A stretch of DNA of 64,000 nucleotides from Coptis chinensis (taxonomy: Eukaryota; Streptophyta; Magnoliopsida; Ranunculales; Ranunculaceae), in assembly GCA_015680905.1 (NCBI GenBank), contig JADFTS010000054.1, positions 62,001 to 126,000 on the forward strand, in the 5' to 3' direction. This document shows, in pieces, positions 23,601 to 35,640 of the stretch. How positions within the stretch are numbered: position 1 is the first letter of the stretch; each line of letters opens with the position of its first letter. Both the position numbers and the translations under genes were made by a program. Under the pieces are notes generated by a model. That model was not told the DNA's origin. It was given only the letters and a program-made list of their open reading frames with translations, and searched no databases.

Positions 23601-24454
23601 AATTAAATTACAACACCAGTAGGTAAGTAGTCTCTCACAACACTTCCAGCCAAGAAAAAGACCCAAAAACAATAAATCTTCATTTAAAGATACAACACCA
23701 ATCAAATCGCTATCTTGGTCTCGGGAAGACTGTAAGACCAAGATAATTAGTTGTAACGTTTCTCAACTAGCACATCGTACAGAATTTTATTGGTGACTTA
23801 CTGACTTGTTTATTGAAAGCTAAATACAGAGTAGTAGAAATCTACAGTAAAAATATGAATACCACCATCAGATCCATTATTTATTTTCATTCTCATTTCT
23901 TGCATTCAAGAATATCACATGGTATTGCAACCATAAAAACAATATTATTCTTGGATAATTAATCAAACTGAAGTGAAAAAAGGAGATTATTAATTGAGAT
24001 CTGTAGCTCACCTGGCACTAGGAACTTTTCTTGGAAGTTCAGGCTCGAATTCAACCGGCAAACCAAGAAATCCATTAAAGCGGTCAAAAGTGACATGAGA
24101 AACATGCCTGACCTCAGTCGGCCAACCAATATCAAGAGAACACATATTATTACTATCTTCCCCCTCCACACTACAAGTCACCAACAATGACTTCCTCAAC
24201 GCTTCAAGCAATATTGCCAAAATCGGAAACTGATTATTACCCTGTGACTGCTTCTCTTCTCTTCCACTTTTCTCTTCTCCGGCTTCCATTAACAGTGTAG
24301 ATATTCGATTCATATCATATTCATCCTCTTCATATTCTTCTTCTTCTGCTTCTTCTTCGCTGGAGAGAGAGAGAGATGGAGTTGGAGGAGCTGAGTCGTC
24401 GAACATGGATGTTCGACTGAGCATGCAAGATTTGGATCGGAAGAGCTGAGTCAT
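20662..24454 (-). CDS. CRIB-domain Rho (ROP) GTPase-activating protein
   Basis: The exons are 24454-24012, 23414-23294, 23202-23083, 21825-21595 and 21237-20662, all GT-AG and in phase, giving 496 residues without a break. The N-terminus is Ser-rich and acidic (Glu run about residues 33-45). A CRIB motif (about 109-133, IGWPTEVRHVSHVTFDRF) binds active ROP GTPases. The RhoGAP domain (about 150-330) contains GIFR with the catalytic arginine finger at about Arg194, and a conserved LNRGLVPYGIDVHCLAGLIKAWFRELP region split over two exons. The C-terminal 150 residues are Ser/Glu-rich and probably disordered. The CRIB plus GAP order is the plant-specific RopGAP layout. The protein accelerates GTP hydrolysis on ROPs at the cell cortex (family knowledge). 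Intron 3 holds a 0.8-kb repeat. Confidence 0.95.
22150..22940. repeat. Non-autonomous repeat inside RopGAP intron 3
   Basis: This is the fuller copy of the 2300-3060 family, in the opposite orientation. Its ends are CCAAAATCACTCTATAGGACAA-like on the left and, read on the other strand, CCAAAGAGTGACTCTCAAGG on the right, a degenerate inverted repeat. The core is a tandem of about 67-bp units with 'ggtatgaaca..tgttcatacc' palindromes. The word aagaaat occurs just outside both ends but is offset by four bases on the left, so a target duplication is uncertain. Confidence 0.7.
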
Positions 24455-26299
24455 TGTTATAAGGTGAAGGACAGAAGATCTAACAGAGATAGGGGAATGA
24501 ATGAGGGGAGTGTTTGGGGATTTAATAATAATGTGGATTGGGTAACTAACTAACTAACCAACTAGTAGTAGTAGCAGCAGTAGTAGTACGTAGTAGTAGT
24601 AGTAGTAGTAGGAGAGAAACAGGCAGATAGAGACGAAAGGAGAGGTTGCTTAGAGAAGGTATAATGGTTGTTGGTGTGGTGGTGGTGCCTTTTCTTTTAG
24701 GAGGATATATGGTTGTTAGTTATTTCGTTTGCGTGGGAAGGAGACTTTCTCTTTCATTCCCTCATAATTTCTTCGTCATTAATAAATTTATTTTTGTTTG
24801 CTTCTTAGTGTTCTCATTCTCCCATTCCACGCACCACGACGGTTGATACACAAGAAGAGCAAAGATATGGGCAAGAATTCTGATTGGCCAAATTCTAACT
24901 TCCGCCACTTTGAAGACGAAGCCACTGTGGCCCGTTTGCTTACCTGTCTTGCCTTCTTAAATATTTGTTTCTTTGCCGCTTTGGAGTTGTGACATCTTTA
25001 GATTTATTCGTTACTCATTTTATGGGCTTTACGAGATGTTCTTCTACTTTTCAAATTCAAGTCGAGCGCATCCCCAGTCCCCACATGAGTACATTACCAC
25101 ATGCTCTGTTCCTATTCCAAACTTGGCTCTTCTGCTCTCTTTATCATTTTGGATAACATATGCTACTGAACCTCCCAAGTCCCATCTACTGTTCGGTCCA
25201 ACATAAAATGACCAAATGATATAATCACTCTTCTGATTATTTTCGTTAAGCATGTGATTAATCGAATGAACAACATTTGCTGATTCCAAATAAGAATCTT
25301 AATTACCAACTACCAGGTGTGAGAGAATCAGAGAAGTCTATAGAGTGATTAGAGATTTAGAGTTACTTTCTTTGTTGTTCTTTCTTCACCAAACCTAATG
25401 TATTAGGGGATTTAAGGCCCATCGACCTCACCAAAAACATGTGAACCTTAATAACCAGCTACAACTATATATGGGTCCAATCTTTGATTGTGATCATACG
25501 GAGCCATACACGGTACACCATGTGATTCGGACCCCCATTTTTATTATGGTGTAAATGTGTCGTATATTTTTTTTTTTCCCAATAAGGGATTTGTAAGTGG
25601 TCCTTGCACGTTTTTAAACTATTCCTCCATGCAGAGTCTTATGCCATTGCCAGTAGTTTTTTTTTTCGCTACAAATTGGAAGTAGGTAAGAAGATCACTA
25701 CAATGCTTATTTAGTCTAATACAAGCTTGACAAGTACAGAGATTATTTCTTTCACATACAGACATACAGCAGAGTAGTAGACTACTAGACTGCACCAAAA
25801 GTTCAAAACCTTCTGTATCCTAGTGTTTTCCGTACAAAAAGAAACCCATAAAATAATATGGAGATCCGAGTCAGTAGCTTTCACCAAGTCACCAACTAGC
25901 AACCCGAAGTAAATCTTAACGTCTTTAATTAATTTTGTATATATCTATGCATTATAACTTGTGCACCTTATATTTGGACATGTATGCTAAGGTTTTCAAA
26001 AGAAGCTGGAACGTATCATTTCCAAAGAAAATATCAGATTTTTCTTTTTTTTTTTTATGGGAGGAAAAGATAGAGATAACTGAAAGAGGACATGGTAGAG
26101 TATAGACTAGGTGCAGTAGAAGCAAGGCTTGGATACATAAGAGAATGTTCCAATACTAATATTGTTGTTACCCAATGTCCAGCAGCACTAAAAAACAAAG
26201 AACCAATGTAGTTGCAAAAGAGTCTAGGTTTGTAAAATCACAATGTTTTGAAGGTGAAATTGCTGTAAATATAGACGCTGACGGTCTCTGGCACACACT
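24455..26299. other. RopGAP upstream region and spacer
   Basis: A (TAG)n microsatellite with interruptions lies at 24563-24611, in the probable 5' UTR or promoter. No other gene is recognised up to 26300. Confidence 0.5.
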
Positions 26300-26660
26300 T
26301 CCTAGGATTCAACGACAAAAGACCCCGCTATATCGAATTTGGTGAATATCTCAATGTACCCAAAAACCGATATATATCTAAAATATCGAAAATATATTTT
26401 TTTTTGTTGATCAGTCAAAATTTTGTTTTATATGTCGATATATCAGAAATATCATTGATCATTTTAGAAATATCGTCAATATATTGGTCAAAGTCAACAA
26501 TTTATATCAAATATATCAGTCGATATATATCATTATATAGGAAATTATGAAATATATAGGAAAAAAACATATTCAATATTCGGTTGAGATATATCAAATA
26601 TTTTCATCTCGGTGTATCCAAAAATGAAATATATCGGCGATATTTTGGGTATTGCGCTAA
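26300..26660. repeat. cgatat-rich repeat related to 27499-27891
   Basis: Dense cgatat/atatcg motifs and the end cgatattttgggtattg match the right half of the MULE-like element nearby. The left side (gtacccaaaaaccgatat) is a diverged inverted match. No target duplication was found. Confidence 0.55.
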
Positions 26661-26861
26661 ACAACACTTACTCCAGTAGAAAGTATTAAAACAGAGAGTC
26701 GCACGACTACTATTCTTATAGAAGAGTAGAAAGCCCATTTCTGCACCCACGTGCCCACAATTGGGGTGGATTTGCACCCCACGCATTAAGGTTTTATGGA
26801 GCTCCCCTAGGTTTGGGAGGCTCTAGACCTATGTGGCTTTGTGGGCGCGAGAGCACTCCTA

Positions 26862-27188
26862 TAGCGTTGTCAATAGATCGGTTTGGTTTAGATTATGGAA
26901 AATCCAAACCTGAACTAAACGGGTAATATTATATTTCATCCGAAACTGAACCAACCCGAACCGAAAACTATAAAATCAATTAAATTGATTAATTTCAACA
27001 ACACAATTGATAAATATATACAAAATTAATTATAAAATATTGCTAATATGACATCTTATCAGTTCGGTGGGCAAACTCGAAACCAAACCAATATCGGTTC
27101 GGTTTGGTGGGGGCAAATCAAATTACAACCCAAACCATTTTTTTTATCGATTTGGTTATCGGGTTATCGAAACCCATTAACAATATCA
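26862..27188. mobile_element. hAT-like MITE, shorter copy
   Basis: It begins tagcgttgtcaatagatcgg and ends near aacccattaacaatatca. It is homologous throughout to 30743-31187, sharing ggtttgg ends and an AT core with aactataaaatcaattaaat. No clear target duplication was seen. Confidence 0.6.
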
Positions 27189-27498
27189 GACCATTTTGGA
27201 AATCAAATCAATGACGTACCCATATTTTCTGTAAGTGGGTGCGTATCTTTTAAAGTAGTTAGATATACCATTGTTTTTTGTTTTTTACCCTCTTTAAGCC
27301 CTCTCATTACTTAGGCAACTGTTGACTCTACAATCAATAAAATATTTGTTGCTGACGGAGACAATAGTCGACCAGGTGACGATACATGGGTACGTCTGTC
27401 ATATTTTCAAAACGAGGGGCTATCTCAGAAAAGCATTCAAAACAAAGAAGTATCTCAAATCGGATTATCAAATATCAACACATAAACGGGCTCAAGAG
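27189..27498. other. Spacer between two elements
   Basis: No gene is recognised. The last nine bases are the left target duplication of the next element. Confidence 0.4.
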
Positions 27499-27891
27499 CA
27501 TGGACCAAAATATCGTCGATATATCCGATATATCGCCGATATATATCGGTATTTTGGTACACCGATATTGATATTTCTGATATATATCCACCGAATATAG
27601 AATTATTTTTTTTCCGATATATATCAGAATTTCCGGTATAAAACTTTATATCGCCGATATAATCGATATATCTGATATTTACGATATATCAGTTGACTTT
27701 TTGACCATTTTTTAATATAAATCCGATATTTCCAATATATTTCTGATATTTCCGATATTATATGTCCGATATTTCCGATATTTTAAATAGTTTAGAATAG
27801 TCACCAAAATAATAGATATATCTGATATATCCAATATATATCGGTTTTTTGGTACACCGATATATTGATCGATATCGATATTTTGGGCCTT
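27499..27891. mobile_element. MULE-like MITE with 9-bp target duplication
   Basis: The direct repeat gctcaagag flanks the element exactly (27490-27498 and 27892-27900). Termini carry CCAAAATATCG at the left and its complement at the right. The interior is almost entirely degenerate cgatat/ccgatatt motifs. A 9-bp duplication is typical of Mutator-like elements. It is non-coding. Confidence 0.75.
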
Positions 27892-27900
27892 GCTCAAGAG

Positions 27901-28487
27901 TAGTTTGGCTATTTCACTTGGTGATCGCCAATTCAAAACACCACGTGTCGTTATCATTTTCTTTGATGATATATTGATTCAATTTATGAGGTTATCCATG
28001 ATCACGGATTCACGGCTCTTGCGTGATTGTACGACCAAAGAAATGGGCATATGGCCTATGTGTGACGGGGTCACAAAAGTTAACTTATAAATGTCAAAAG
28101 GAAAATCCAAACCTATCCAAACACCATATCACAAGTAGGAAAAAGTAAACATAAATTAACTCATGTTCAATGGAATGGTAAGTCATATCCAAACACCAAA
28201 CCTATCCAAACTATAGGTAATTGATGGTCAATTACCATTCCATCTTTTAGTACCTTTCAATACACACCAAATAGTGGTTGAATGTCTAATTCAGAGCACC
28301 GGACTAAGAATTATACCTAGGAAAAGTTCACACATGGATTTATGTTCTCTTTTACTTACAGTAGAAAATCCTTATTTACTGTATTATGAAGGGATGAGTT
28401 CTCATCACTCTTCATAGTCTCCTGACTATCAGCTAGGAACTTCTTTAGTGTAATACCAGTGCTAGTTCATGGTGACACTCAAGGTGT
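27901..28487. other. Spacer
   Basis: No gene is seen. The phrase ccaaaccTATCCAAA recurs near 28110, 28200 and 28205, and the ttaccattcca/ggaatggtaa words near 28170 and 28240 form a loose inverted repeat. Confidence 0.4.
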
Positions 28488-29743
28488 TGTTGGGATATTT
28501 GGCCTTACAAAGCCAATGAACATTTATTGTTTATATATACATGATGATGTTTAATTAAATACACGAATCTTATTATTATGCATATGGGTGAACTAATATC
28601 ATATGATGAAACCATAAATTTCATAAGTAATAGAATTAGAACAATCAAGCATATGAAGAGTCATGTGTGGGAGATTTGATTATATCTATTTACCTAGAAT
28701 GCTCACAGTTAGGGGTGAAGTCGGACGCTTCATTTATAAGACTGTAATATACATAATTGTTATATGATAGGATGATGATATCTTAATCATTTGAGTATGA
28801 CTCTAAGTTTGTATATTGGTGTAGTCACATGACCCATTAATCGGGGATCAAAGTGAGAACACACTATAAATTAGTTGTTAAGGTTAGTGTGCAAATCTCA
28901 CTCTACCAATTAATCCCTAGACTTGAGGAATTGTGAAAATTCATTGTGTCTCAAATTTATTACTTTGATATGTTAAAAAGTAATGTCTATTTATAGACTA
29001 GACTTGACGTTTTGGGTAATGAATGTAGGACATCTTGAATCACGAATTCTAATAAAGGATCCACCACTCTACGGAGTTATGTATTAGGAAATTGTGACAT
29101 AACTAATTGAGCTCAAACCCGACCAGTATAAGAAATAGTTTCTTAATGCTCAATTGATGTTAAATGTCAAATTGGGTCAATTAGACATGGGTGTGACAGT
29201 AAAGAACAAATTCTCAAAGGTCTAATTGTGAATACAAGTAAGGTGGAGGGACTTAGATATAATTAATGGTAGGAAATGACTTTCTTGAAAGTTCCAAGGG
29301 CCTTATTGTAAATATGGATTTGTTAATGGGCACTTTCCATATTAAAGGGTTTTAATATATCAAGTACAAGTACTTGTATGACAAGGACTTGTCTTCTTAA
29401 CATAAGACTTGGAATCCCAAGTGGATTGGATCCCACTACACACACTTACGTATTCTCAAATTTTCTCTATATAAGAGAATAACTTTTTGGAGAAAGGGAC
29501 CATTAGTCTTTCCAGAAAAAGTACAACTAAAAGTAGGAGAAAAGCAAAAGTGTTTTGTGGTGTGTTGTGTGGCTGAATACTACTAGAAGGTTGGAGACTA
29601 CGTGATTTGGATTCAGCTTTGGAAAGTTTCTATTTACTGTCAATCTCCAATTTTGGCGGCTTTGAAGATATATTTTTTTTAATTATTTTTTTGATTAATA
29701 CTAGATTAGCATGTTAAAGATGTAAGATTAAAGTAATCCAACA
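28488..29743 (+). mobile_element. Probable solo LTR (about 1.26 kb)
   Basis: It starts TGTTGGGATATTT and ends AGTAATCCAACA, giving the TG...CA borders and a short TGTTGG/CCAACA inverted repeat of LTRs. A promoter-like ctatataaga lies near 29467-29476, about 270 bp before the right end, as expected for a U3/R junction. The flanking 5-mers (ggtgt and agtgc) match in only 3 of 5 positions. There is no second copy in the window and no obvious primer binding site just after it. A lone 5' LTR with a lost interior is the alternative. Confidence 0.6.
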
Positions 29744-30006
29744 AGTGCGTCATTGATTTTCGACAACTCTAGAACGGGTCTAGAGACATATCACATTGGA
29801 GCATGCATGCGTGGTACCGTTGAGAAAAGTGGGTGCCAATACCACGTCCTAGTGCATCGCGCTACGTTGTGCTGCTTGGTCATGAGAACATCTAGATACT
29901 CGTCCCAATGGTGTATTCAGCTATCCAATCTCAACAGTATGGGACATGTGTGCTTAGTCTCCTCTCAGACATATCCGAGAATTCGACTATGGGCAAACGG
30001 GGTAAC
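29744..30006. other. Spacer
   Basis: An open frame here (29753-30094) has no recognisable domain and runs into the next MITE, so I do not call it a gene. Confidence 0.4.
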
Positions 30007-30277
30007 TAGGCCAGGGATCGGGTCAGGTTTGGGTCGGATATGGCTATATCCGAATTCGAACCCGAATAGTTTGATAATATCCGAACCCGAATAAAATCGA
30101 AATTTAATATCCGAACCCAACCGACCTGATCGGATAACACTAAAAATAAAAAAGAAAATAAACCCCATCCAAACCAGAATCCGAACCCACCCCGAATAAA
30201 TAAACGGATGTGAAAATTGACCCGAACTATTCGGTCGGGTTAGATTCAAGTCAAACCCGACTCGATTCCTTGCCCTA
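30007..30277. mobile_element. hAT-like MITE with perfect 8-bp target duplication
   Basis: Flanking ggggtaac occurs exactly at 29999-30006 and 30278-30285. The ends are TAGGCCAGGGATCGGGTC and, on the other strand, TAGGGCAAGGAATCGAGTC. Subterminal regions hold repeated gggtcgg/ccgaaccc words. It is 271 bp and has no coding capacity. Confidence 0.9.
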
Positions 30278-30285
30278 GGGGTAAC

Positions 30286-30742
30286 ACTCAGTCTTGACTA
30301 TTTATGAGTAACTCGAGCACCGAATACTTATCAGGTTTTGTACATGATCGAGCTGCACGATCATGTATGCCACATATACCCCTCTTAGCACATGCTTCGA
30401 GACGTGTCCGTGACTAATATTTGTCTGATGGTTGAGTCTGAATGAGCCTAAATAAACTTACGTAACATATAAGTGCAATCTTAACATGGATATAAAACCG
30501 AAGGATCCATCAAGTGGATCGAGTTCCAGTATTTGGTGCTTATTGATGCTTACCTACTCGGTACGATTCTACATGCAGTATAGTAACACACAGACCTTAA
30601 TGAGCAATATTGTTGTTCCTGACAAAATAATGGTATGCTTGCCACACTATCAGATATTCGGTTTCGTATCACAGATAAAATGATTGCCCGACATAAATTT
30701 TCATGTTCTCTAGGAGCAACGAATTACATATTTACATGCAGG
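30286..30742. other. Spacer
   Basis: Nothing beyond short chance frames is seen. Confidence 0.4.
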
Positions 30743-31187
30743 TAGGGTTGTCAATGGATCGGTTTGGGTCGGGTTTTGGAAAATTCAAACCCGAAACAAT
30801 AAGAAACTTATGAACCCAAAACCGACCCGATAATACTATATTTGATCCGAAATCGAATCGAACCGAACCGATATATTACAAACCAAAACCGAACCGACTC
30901 GAACCGAAAACTATAAAATCAATTAAATCATAAATTAAATCAATTGATTTCAACCATATAATTTATAAACATATACAAAATTAATCATAAATATTACCAA
31001 AATATCATTTTATCGGTCGGGTTCATATCGGTTCAATGGAGAGGAAACCTGAAACCAAACCAATATCTTATCGGTTCTATTTGATTTCGGGTTGGTGGAG
31101 AGCAAACCAAATTACCAAAACTCAAACCATTTTTTATTGGTTGGTCCGGGTCAATTATCGGGTTATCAAAACCCAATGACATCCCTA
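30743..31187. mobile_element. hAT-like MITE, longer copy of the 26862 family
   Basis: The left end is TAGGGTTGTCAATGG and the right end on the other strand is TAGGGATGTCATTGG. Subterminal ggtttgggtcgggt and cgaaccga words are dense. Flanking 8-mers (catgcagg and tatacaag) match only 5 of 8, so the duplication has decayed. Confidence 0.75.
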
Positions 31188-31255
31188 TATACAAGTTCTC
31201 TAGTGCTTGAGCAAGTCAATTAGTTGATTGTTGGAAGTGGATGGTATGAGACTTC

Positions 31256-31500
31256 CACTACAAGAAAAAGGACTTATATCACTGTTAAAAACAGTGACAA
31301 AAGGTCTTTTTTCACTGTTTTTTTTTTTTCCAAAACCGTGACGGAGTGAGAGTCATTTATTTTTTTCCTAAAACCGTCACAAATATTTGTTCCAGACTAG
31401 CCTCTCTCAACCATTAAGAACGGTAACAACTGCTCAAAAACCGTCACAAAAAAACGTATCTTTTGTGACAGTTCTGGCAAAACCGTGATAAATGTTATAA
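31256..31500 (+). mobile_element. CACTA-like (En/Spm) left end
   Basis: CACTACAAGAAAAAGG is the classic plant CACTA terminus. It is followed by subterminal accgtcac/gtgac repeats in both orientations. I did not find a matching right terminus downstream, so the element is truncated or its right end is too diverged to see. Confidence 0.65.
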
Positions 31501-32154
31501 TTTTTTTCAAAAAAAAAAAACTGTATATATTTGAAAACAGACATTTCACATTAAATTGGACCTGTAACAAATATACACCTGAAATATAATCCATTAAAAT
31601 TCAAATATCATTCATAAATGCTAACTCCATTGAACATTCCAATAGCAAAAATAAACATAAGACTTAGGTAATCAATAAATAAGTACTTAATAATATACAA
31701 ATGAATGGATTAGGAAAGAATTGTGACCAAGTCACATTCACGTCAAATACTCGTGATTAGTCTTCATCATAGTTCGAAAGACATTCTTAGAGGCACCGAA
31801 CAAACTAAGAGCTTTGACATCTATCCGAGGTAGAAGTCTTCTTGCTGGCCATAAAGTTTCTTGAGAATGAATCTCTTCATGCTTCTCCTTTCATTCGGCC
31901 AAGTATCTACTTTACCCGACATATGAGACGATGGGGCAATTGATGGTATCAACGAAACATTAGCATCCATAAACTTCTCGCACACTAATGCATATACAAT
32001 ATCTCTTCTTCTACCTTATTCCTCTCATTTATTTGCCTTAACCTCAACAATTCTCCTAAAGTTTTCACAATAATAACAACTTTCAGTAAACCCCCAACTA
32101 CTCTATCAATTCAACTATTGCAAATTTAAAAGTAAAACTAACTTTGTACAAAAA
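31501..32154. other. Possible interior of the CACTA-like element
   Basis: On the minus strand a short broken frame near 31800-31960 contains WPNERR. I do not recognise it. No intact gene is present. Confidence 0.3.
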
Positions 32155-32520
32155 CGAGGCCCGTGCCGCCAGGAGAGGGCTCTTCTTTGGGTGTAACTTT
32201 CGGCATCCGCGATCGGGTTTGTAGGCTGCTCAAGCCGTTGATCAACAAAAGCGAGAACAAGATGGGGATGACATTTCAATATCTGAGATAAAAACTGTCC
32301 AATGGGAGACTCTAATCGAAGAGGCACAATTGGCGAATCAGTAAAAACTGTCCAATAGGAGACTCTAATCAAAGAGGCGTAATTGGCGAATTAGCCGAAG
32401 CGGATGAAGCTCTAACAACAAAGCTTTTTCTACCTCCAAATGCAAATCTCCTCTGCCCATTATTCGGGACCGCAATCGAACCACAATATTGCTGTCCACC
32501 ACAATATTGATGTCCATCCA
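32155..32520 (-). pseudogene. Fragment of a DUF760 / UV-B-induced At3g17800-like plastid protein gene
   Basis: On the minus strand, starting near 32520, the translation gives a transit-peptide-like stretch (NNGQRRFAFGGRKSFVVRAS). Then comes PLRLESPIGQFLSQILKCHP and HLVLAFVDQRLEQ, which resembles the start of the DUF760 domain of Arabidopsis At3g17800-like proteins. A 53-bp tandem duplication (32290-32342 and 32343-32395) breaks the frame inside PLRLESPIG; reading through only one copy keeps a single open frame. The rest of the domain (over 200 residues in the family) is not visible. It lies downstream of a CACTA-like end, so transposon capture is possible. The family assignment is from memory. 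Confidence 0.55.
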
Positions 32521-35500
32521 TCAAAATAACAAACTCAATACAATAAATCTCAAGTAAACAATAATAATAATAGTAATTAAACTATTGACCTTCATTTTTT
32601 TTTTTGCACATACAAAGTGTAGGGAAAGGGAAATCTAATAAAATAACATTAAATAAACATTCAAATGAAATAAGAGTACATTTCCCTAAAAACGGAAATC
32701 AACAATGTTCAACTATCAAAATAGAACATTAAAACACAGCAGCATACCATATTAAACTTCAATGTAAATTCTACTTCTCTCAAGCAAAAAGTTCAGAAAC
32801 CAACAAATCCTTTATCTTTAACATCTAAGCACCCAAAATGACCAAGCTTGAGGAAAAAAACCACGGCTAATAGAAGAAACCAAGCACTTTACCACCAAAC
32901 GTTCTTCCTCCTAGCTTCCTCATGATCCATGATCCCAAAGCAGGTTGTCGACCAATATACCCAAACTGTCTTGATGGAAGCAACCTCAGTAGTCCACGGC
33001 TCAATATCTTTGACTCAAACCGCCACTCGCGTCAATCCATTATGAAACATCAAAGCGAGGGTCGATAACTCCACACTTGTTCACTACCATTCATTCAATG
33101 ACAATTTTGCCTCGATCTATGATCATCAACATACTCGAACTCCCCAATGTAACCATGCTTAGTTCTCCACACATATACACCTTCTTTATAACAAAGAGAA
33201 ACTTGATTATCACTTTTGCATGACCAAACGCCGCTTCCCTCGCTTCGGCATTGACGCTCTCAAATCAAACACACCATCGACCTCCCCATTGGACATAAGT
33301 GGCAACTAGCGCACCGACTCCACTCCTTAATCAAAGGTGGCGATCTTGACGCCACCGCGCTATAGTTACGGGTCGTCTTGTCTCGGGACCTCAATCTCCT
33401 CTTGCGTAGGTCGGTACCAAGATCGTGGCGCCTTTTCAACTTCATTTTCAACGAACAACATGTAGTTGGCTCCCGATCCTAAAATCTACAAGATCCTATG
33501 CAAAGACTTATTGTTGACGCTTGGTGAGGATGTCCGGATGATGCTCTCCGTTTCTTCAAGAACGTTCACTATGGTCTTGACCTTGATGCAAGCAAATGAA
33601 TCTGTGGTTGCAACGTACCCCGAAGGCCCTATCCAAGAAAAGTATGAGTCCATTGGTAGTGAAGAAGATTAATTGGTATTGTTATCCAAGTGGGTGAAAT
33701 TTTGACTTCAGTCTCGAACTTCATTTCTCAGGGCGTCAAATTAAGTGGGGGAACAAGGACATTCTATATGGACGGTGATGGGCGGTAGAATTTTGTCTCT
33801 AGGTAAACTATAAACGATTAGGGTTTTGGAGTACTCACCGACCTTCATTAATCCATTAGAAAGATTGGCTTTTGGTAAAGAAACGTAATATGTTCGATGA
33901 TTAGCCCGGGAGTAAAGGCATTGATGATTCAACCAACCTCCTATTCCCATTGCTTTTAGAAAGAAAAATCGCATAGAACTCAAAATAAGAAAAACTTTTA
34001 GTTCAAAATCGAAGAGAGAGATGAGAAGGAAGAGCCAATGAACACTGATTAAGGACTTTGACACAGTTATTGGAAACCTAACGGCCAAAGAACTTGATTG
34101 GTCCACCTCATCACCATAAGCTACCTGAGGGCCGGCCACTTAAGTACTTAACCAACTCAGCTAATTTATGTTTTTAACGAATCAAAAGTTGAATAAAAAG
34201 AAAATAGGAAAATTAAAAGGCTAAATCTTCTGAAACTTTGAAGGCGGCATATGGATTTTTGTAAAGGTGTGGTGAAATCACAGCCACTCATACCAGGGGG
34301 GTGGGGTGTATAGGACGGCAGAAGTACTGAATCTATGGTCGTATGAGGCTTGCGCACCATACAGTCTGCGTACCGAAGAACTGCTCAAATTAAAAAGGGA
34401 ACCAAATATAAACTGGGCGAACAGTTCATCTTCTCATTCTAAGCAACTCAAAAAGACGCTACTGAAACTTTGAAGAGCGGCATATGCTAAATGATTTTCT
34501 TGTTCAAAATTTTTAATTTTAACATAAACTTAAAACGGGGTTTGCCATCACCAAATATTTTCAAACGGTTCAATCTTGAAATGAGGTTTGCTGAATTTCA
34601 AGTTTTTCTTTTGGACACCATCTAAGCTCAACTCTTCTTCTTCAAAATTTTCCTTTTTTTTTATCAATTTTTACGTGCGAACTTTATATGAAGAGAATCA
34701 ACCCCACTTCAAATGAGATTCAACGTAACTTCTTCTAATCTATATACGAAGATAGTGTTTGCTTGCGAAGACAATGAACAGTTTACTTCATTCACGGACA
34801 AAGGAAAAGCCTTTTTCCTATTCATATTATCTATGTTCTTTTAAAAATAAAAATAAAAAAACAAGGCAATGACTGACTAGGGTAAGTAGCGGGTGTGGTG
34901 TTGTGGTGGACCAATCAGATTCATCTGTCCCGTGGACAGAAATTCTTTGTATGTCCACAAATTCGTTCTCAGCAATTTAAACATGTTTGGTTCAAATTGT
35001 TAGGTGGATTTATGCGATTTGGTGTGCAAATCGTCCGCCACTCCCTGCATCCAAGATGTTTTGCTTTCAAAACAGCCAAAACTCATTAGTATCACGTAGG
35101 GAGTTGTCACTCAGTGAAACTATTAACATGTACACGACTGCGATGATATGGTTTGTCATCCGAGCTTGATTTATATATGCAGTGTCGCGTATGGCTCTAG
35201 CTCATGTACCTTCACAGTTGTTGATGTACTTTGCCTTCGGGCGAGGTAGATGTTATCAAAGCTGCTCAAGGAGACCGAAACGTGCTGTTTTAGCATTTTG
35301 TAGAGAGTATTCTCGTTGTGGTATAACACGATTTCGTTTTATTTTGTCGTGGATTAGGGAAATAATAAGACCTCACACAGAAAGGAGAGGAATTAATATA
35401 GGAAGTTCTCGATATAGAAAGGACACTTTTGATAGGATAGGCCGCTAGGGGGGCCCAAAATGTTTCGTACAAGGTTTTATATGCTCCGGCTATTTTTAGC

Positions 35501-35640
35501 ACACAATTTCTGACCTTACCTATTCTGACGTTTCTTTTCTAACAGCACTTGCACTTCTAATTCCAGCAAGTGGAATAGTACTCGATTTAAAAGTCTGCAG
35601 TCCAAAATTCCAACCATTCAACGTCACTTGTTCATCCGGT
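32521..35640. other. Gene-poor spacer
   Basis: Short frames at 33466-33672, 33741-34139 (minus) and 35182-35448 have no recognisable domains. The near-palindromic wording and composition suggest decayed repeats. I see no RNA genes. Confidence 0.4.

Noticed and set aside
33466..33672. 68-codon open frame
   Set aside because: No recognisable domain, and it is surrounded by frames broken by stops.
35182..35448. 88-codon Arg-rich open frame
   Set aside because: No family resemblance, and it sits in decayed spacer. Arg richness can arise by chance.
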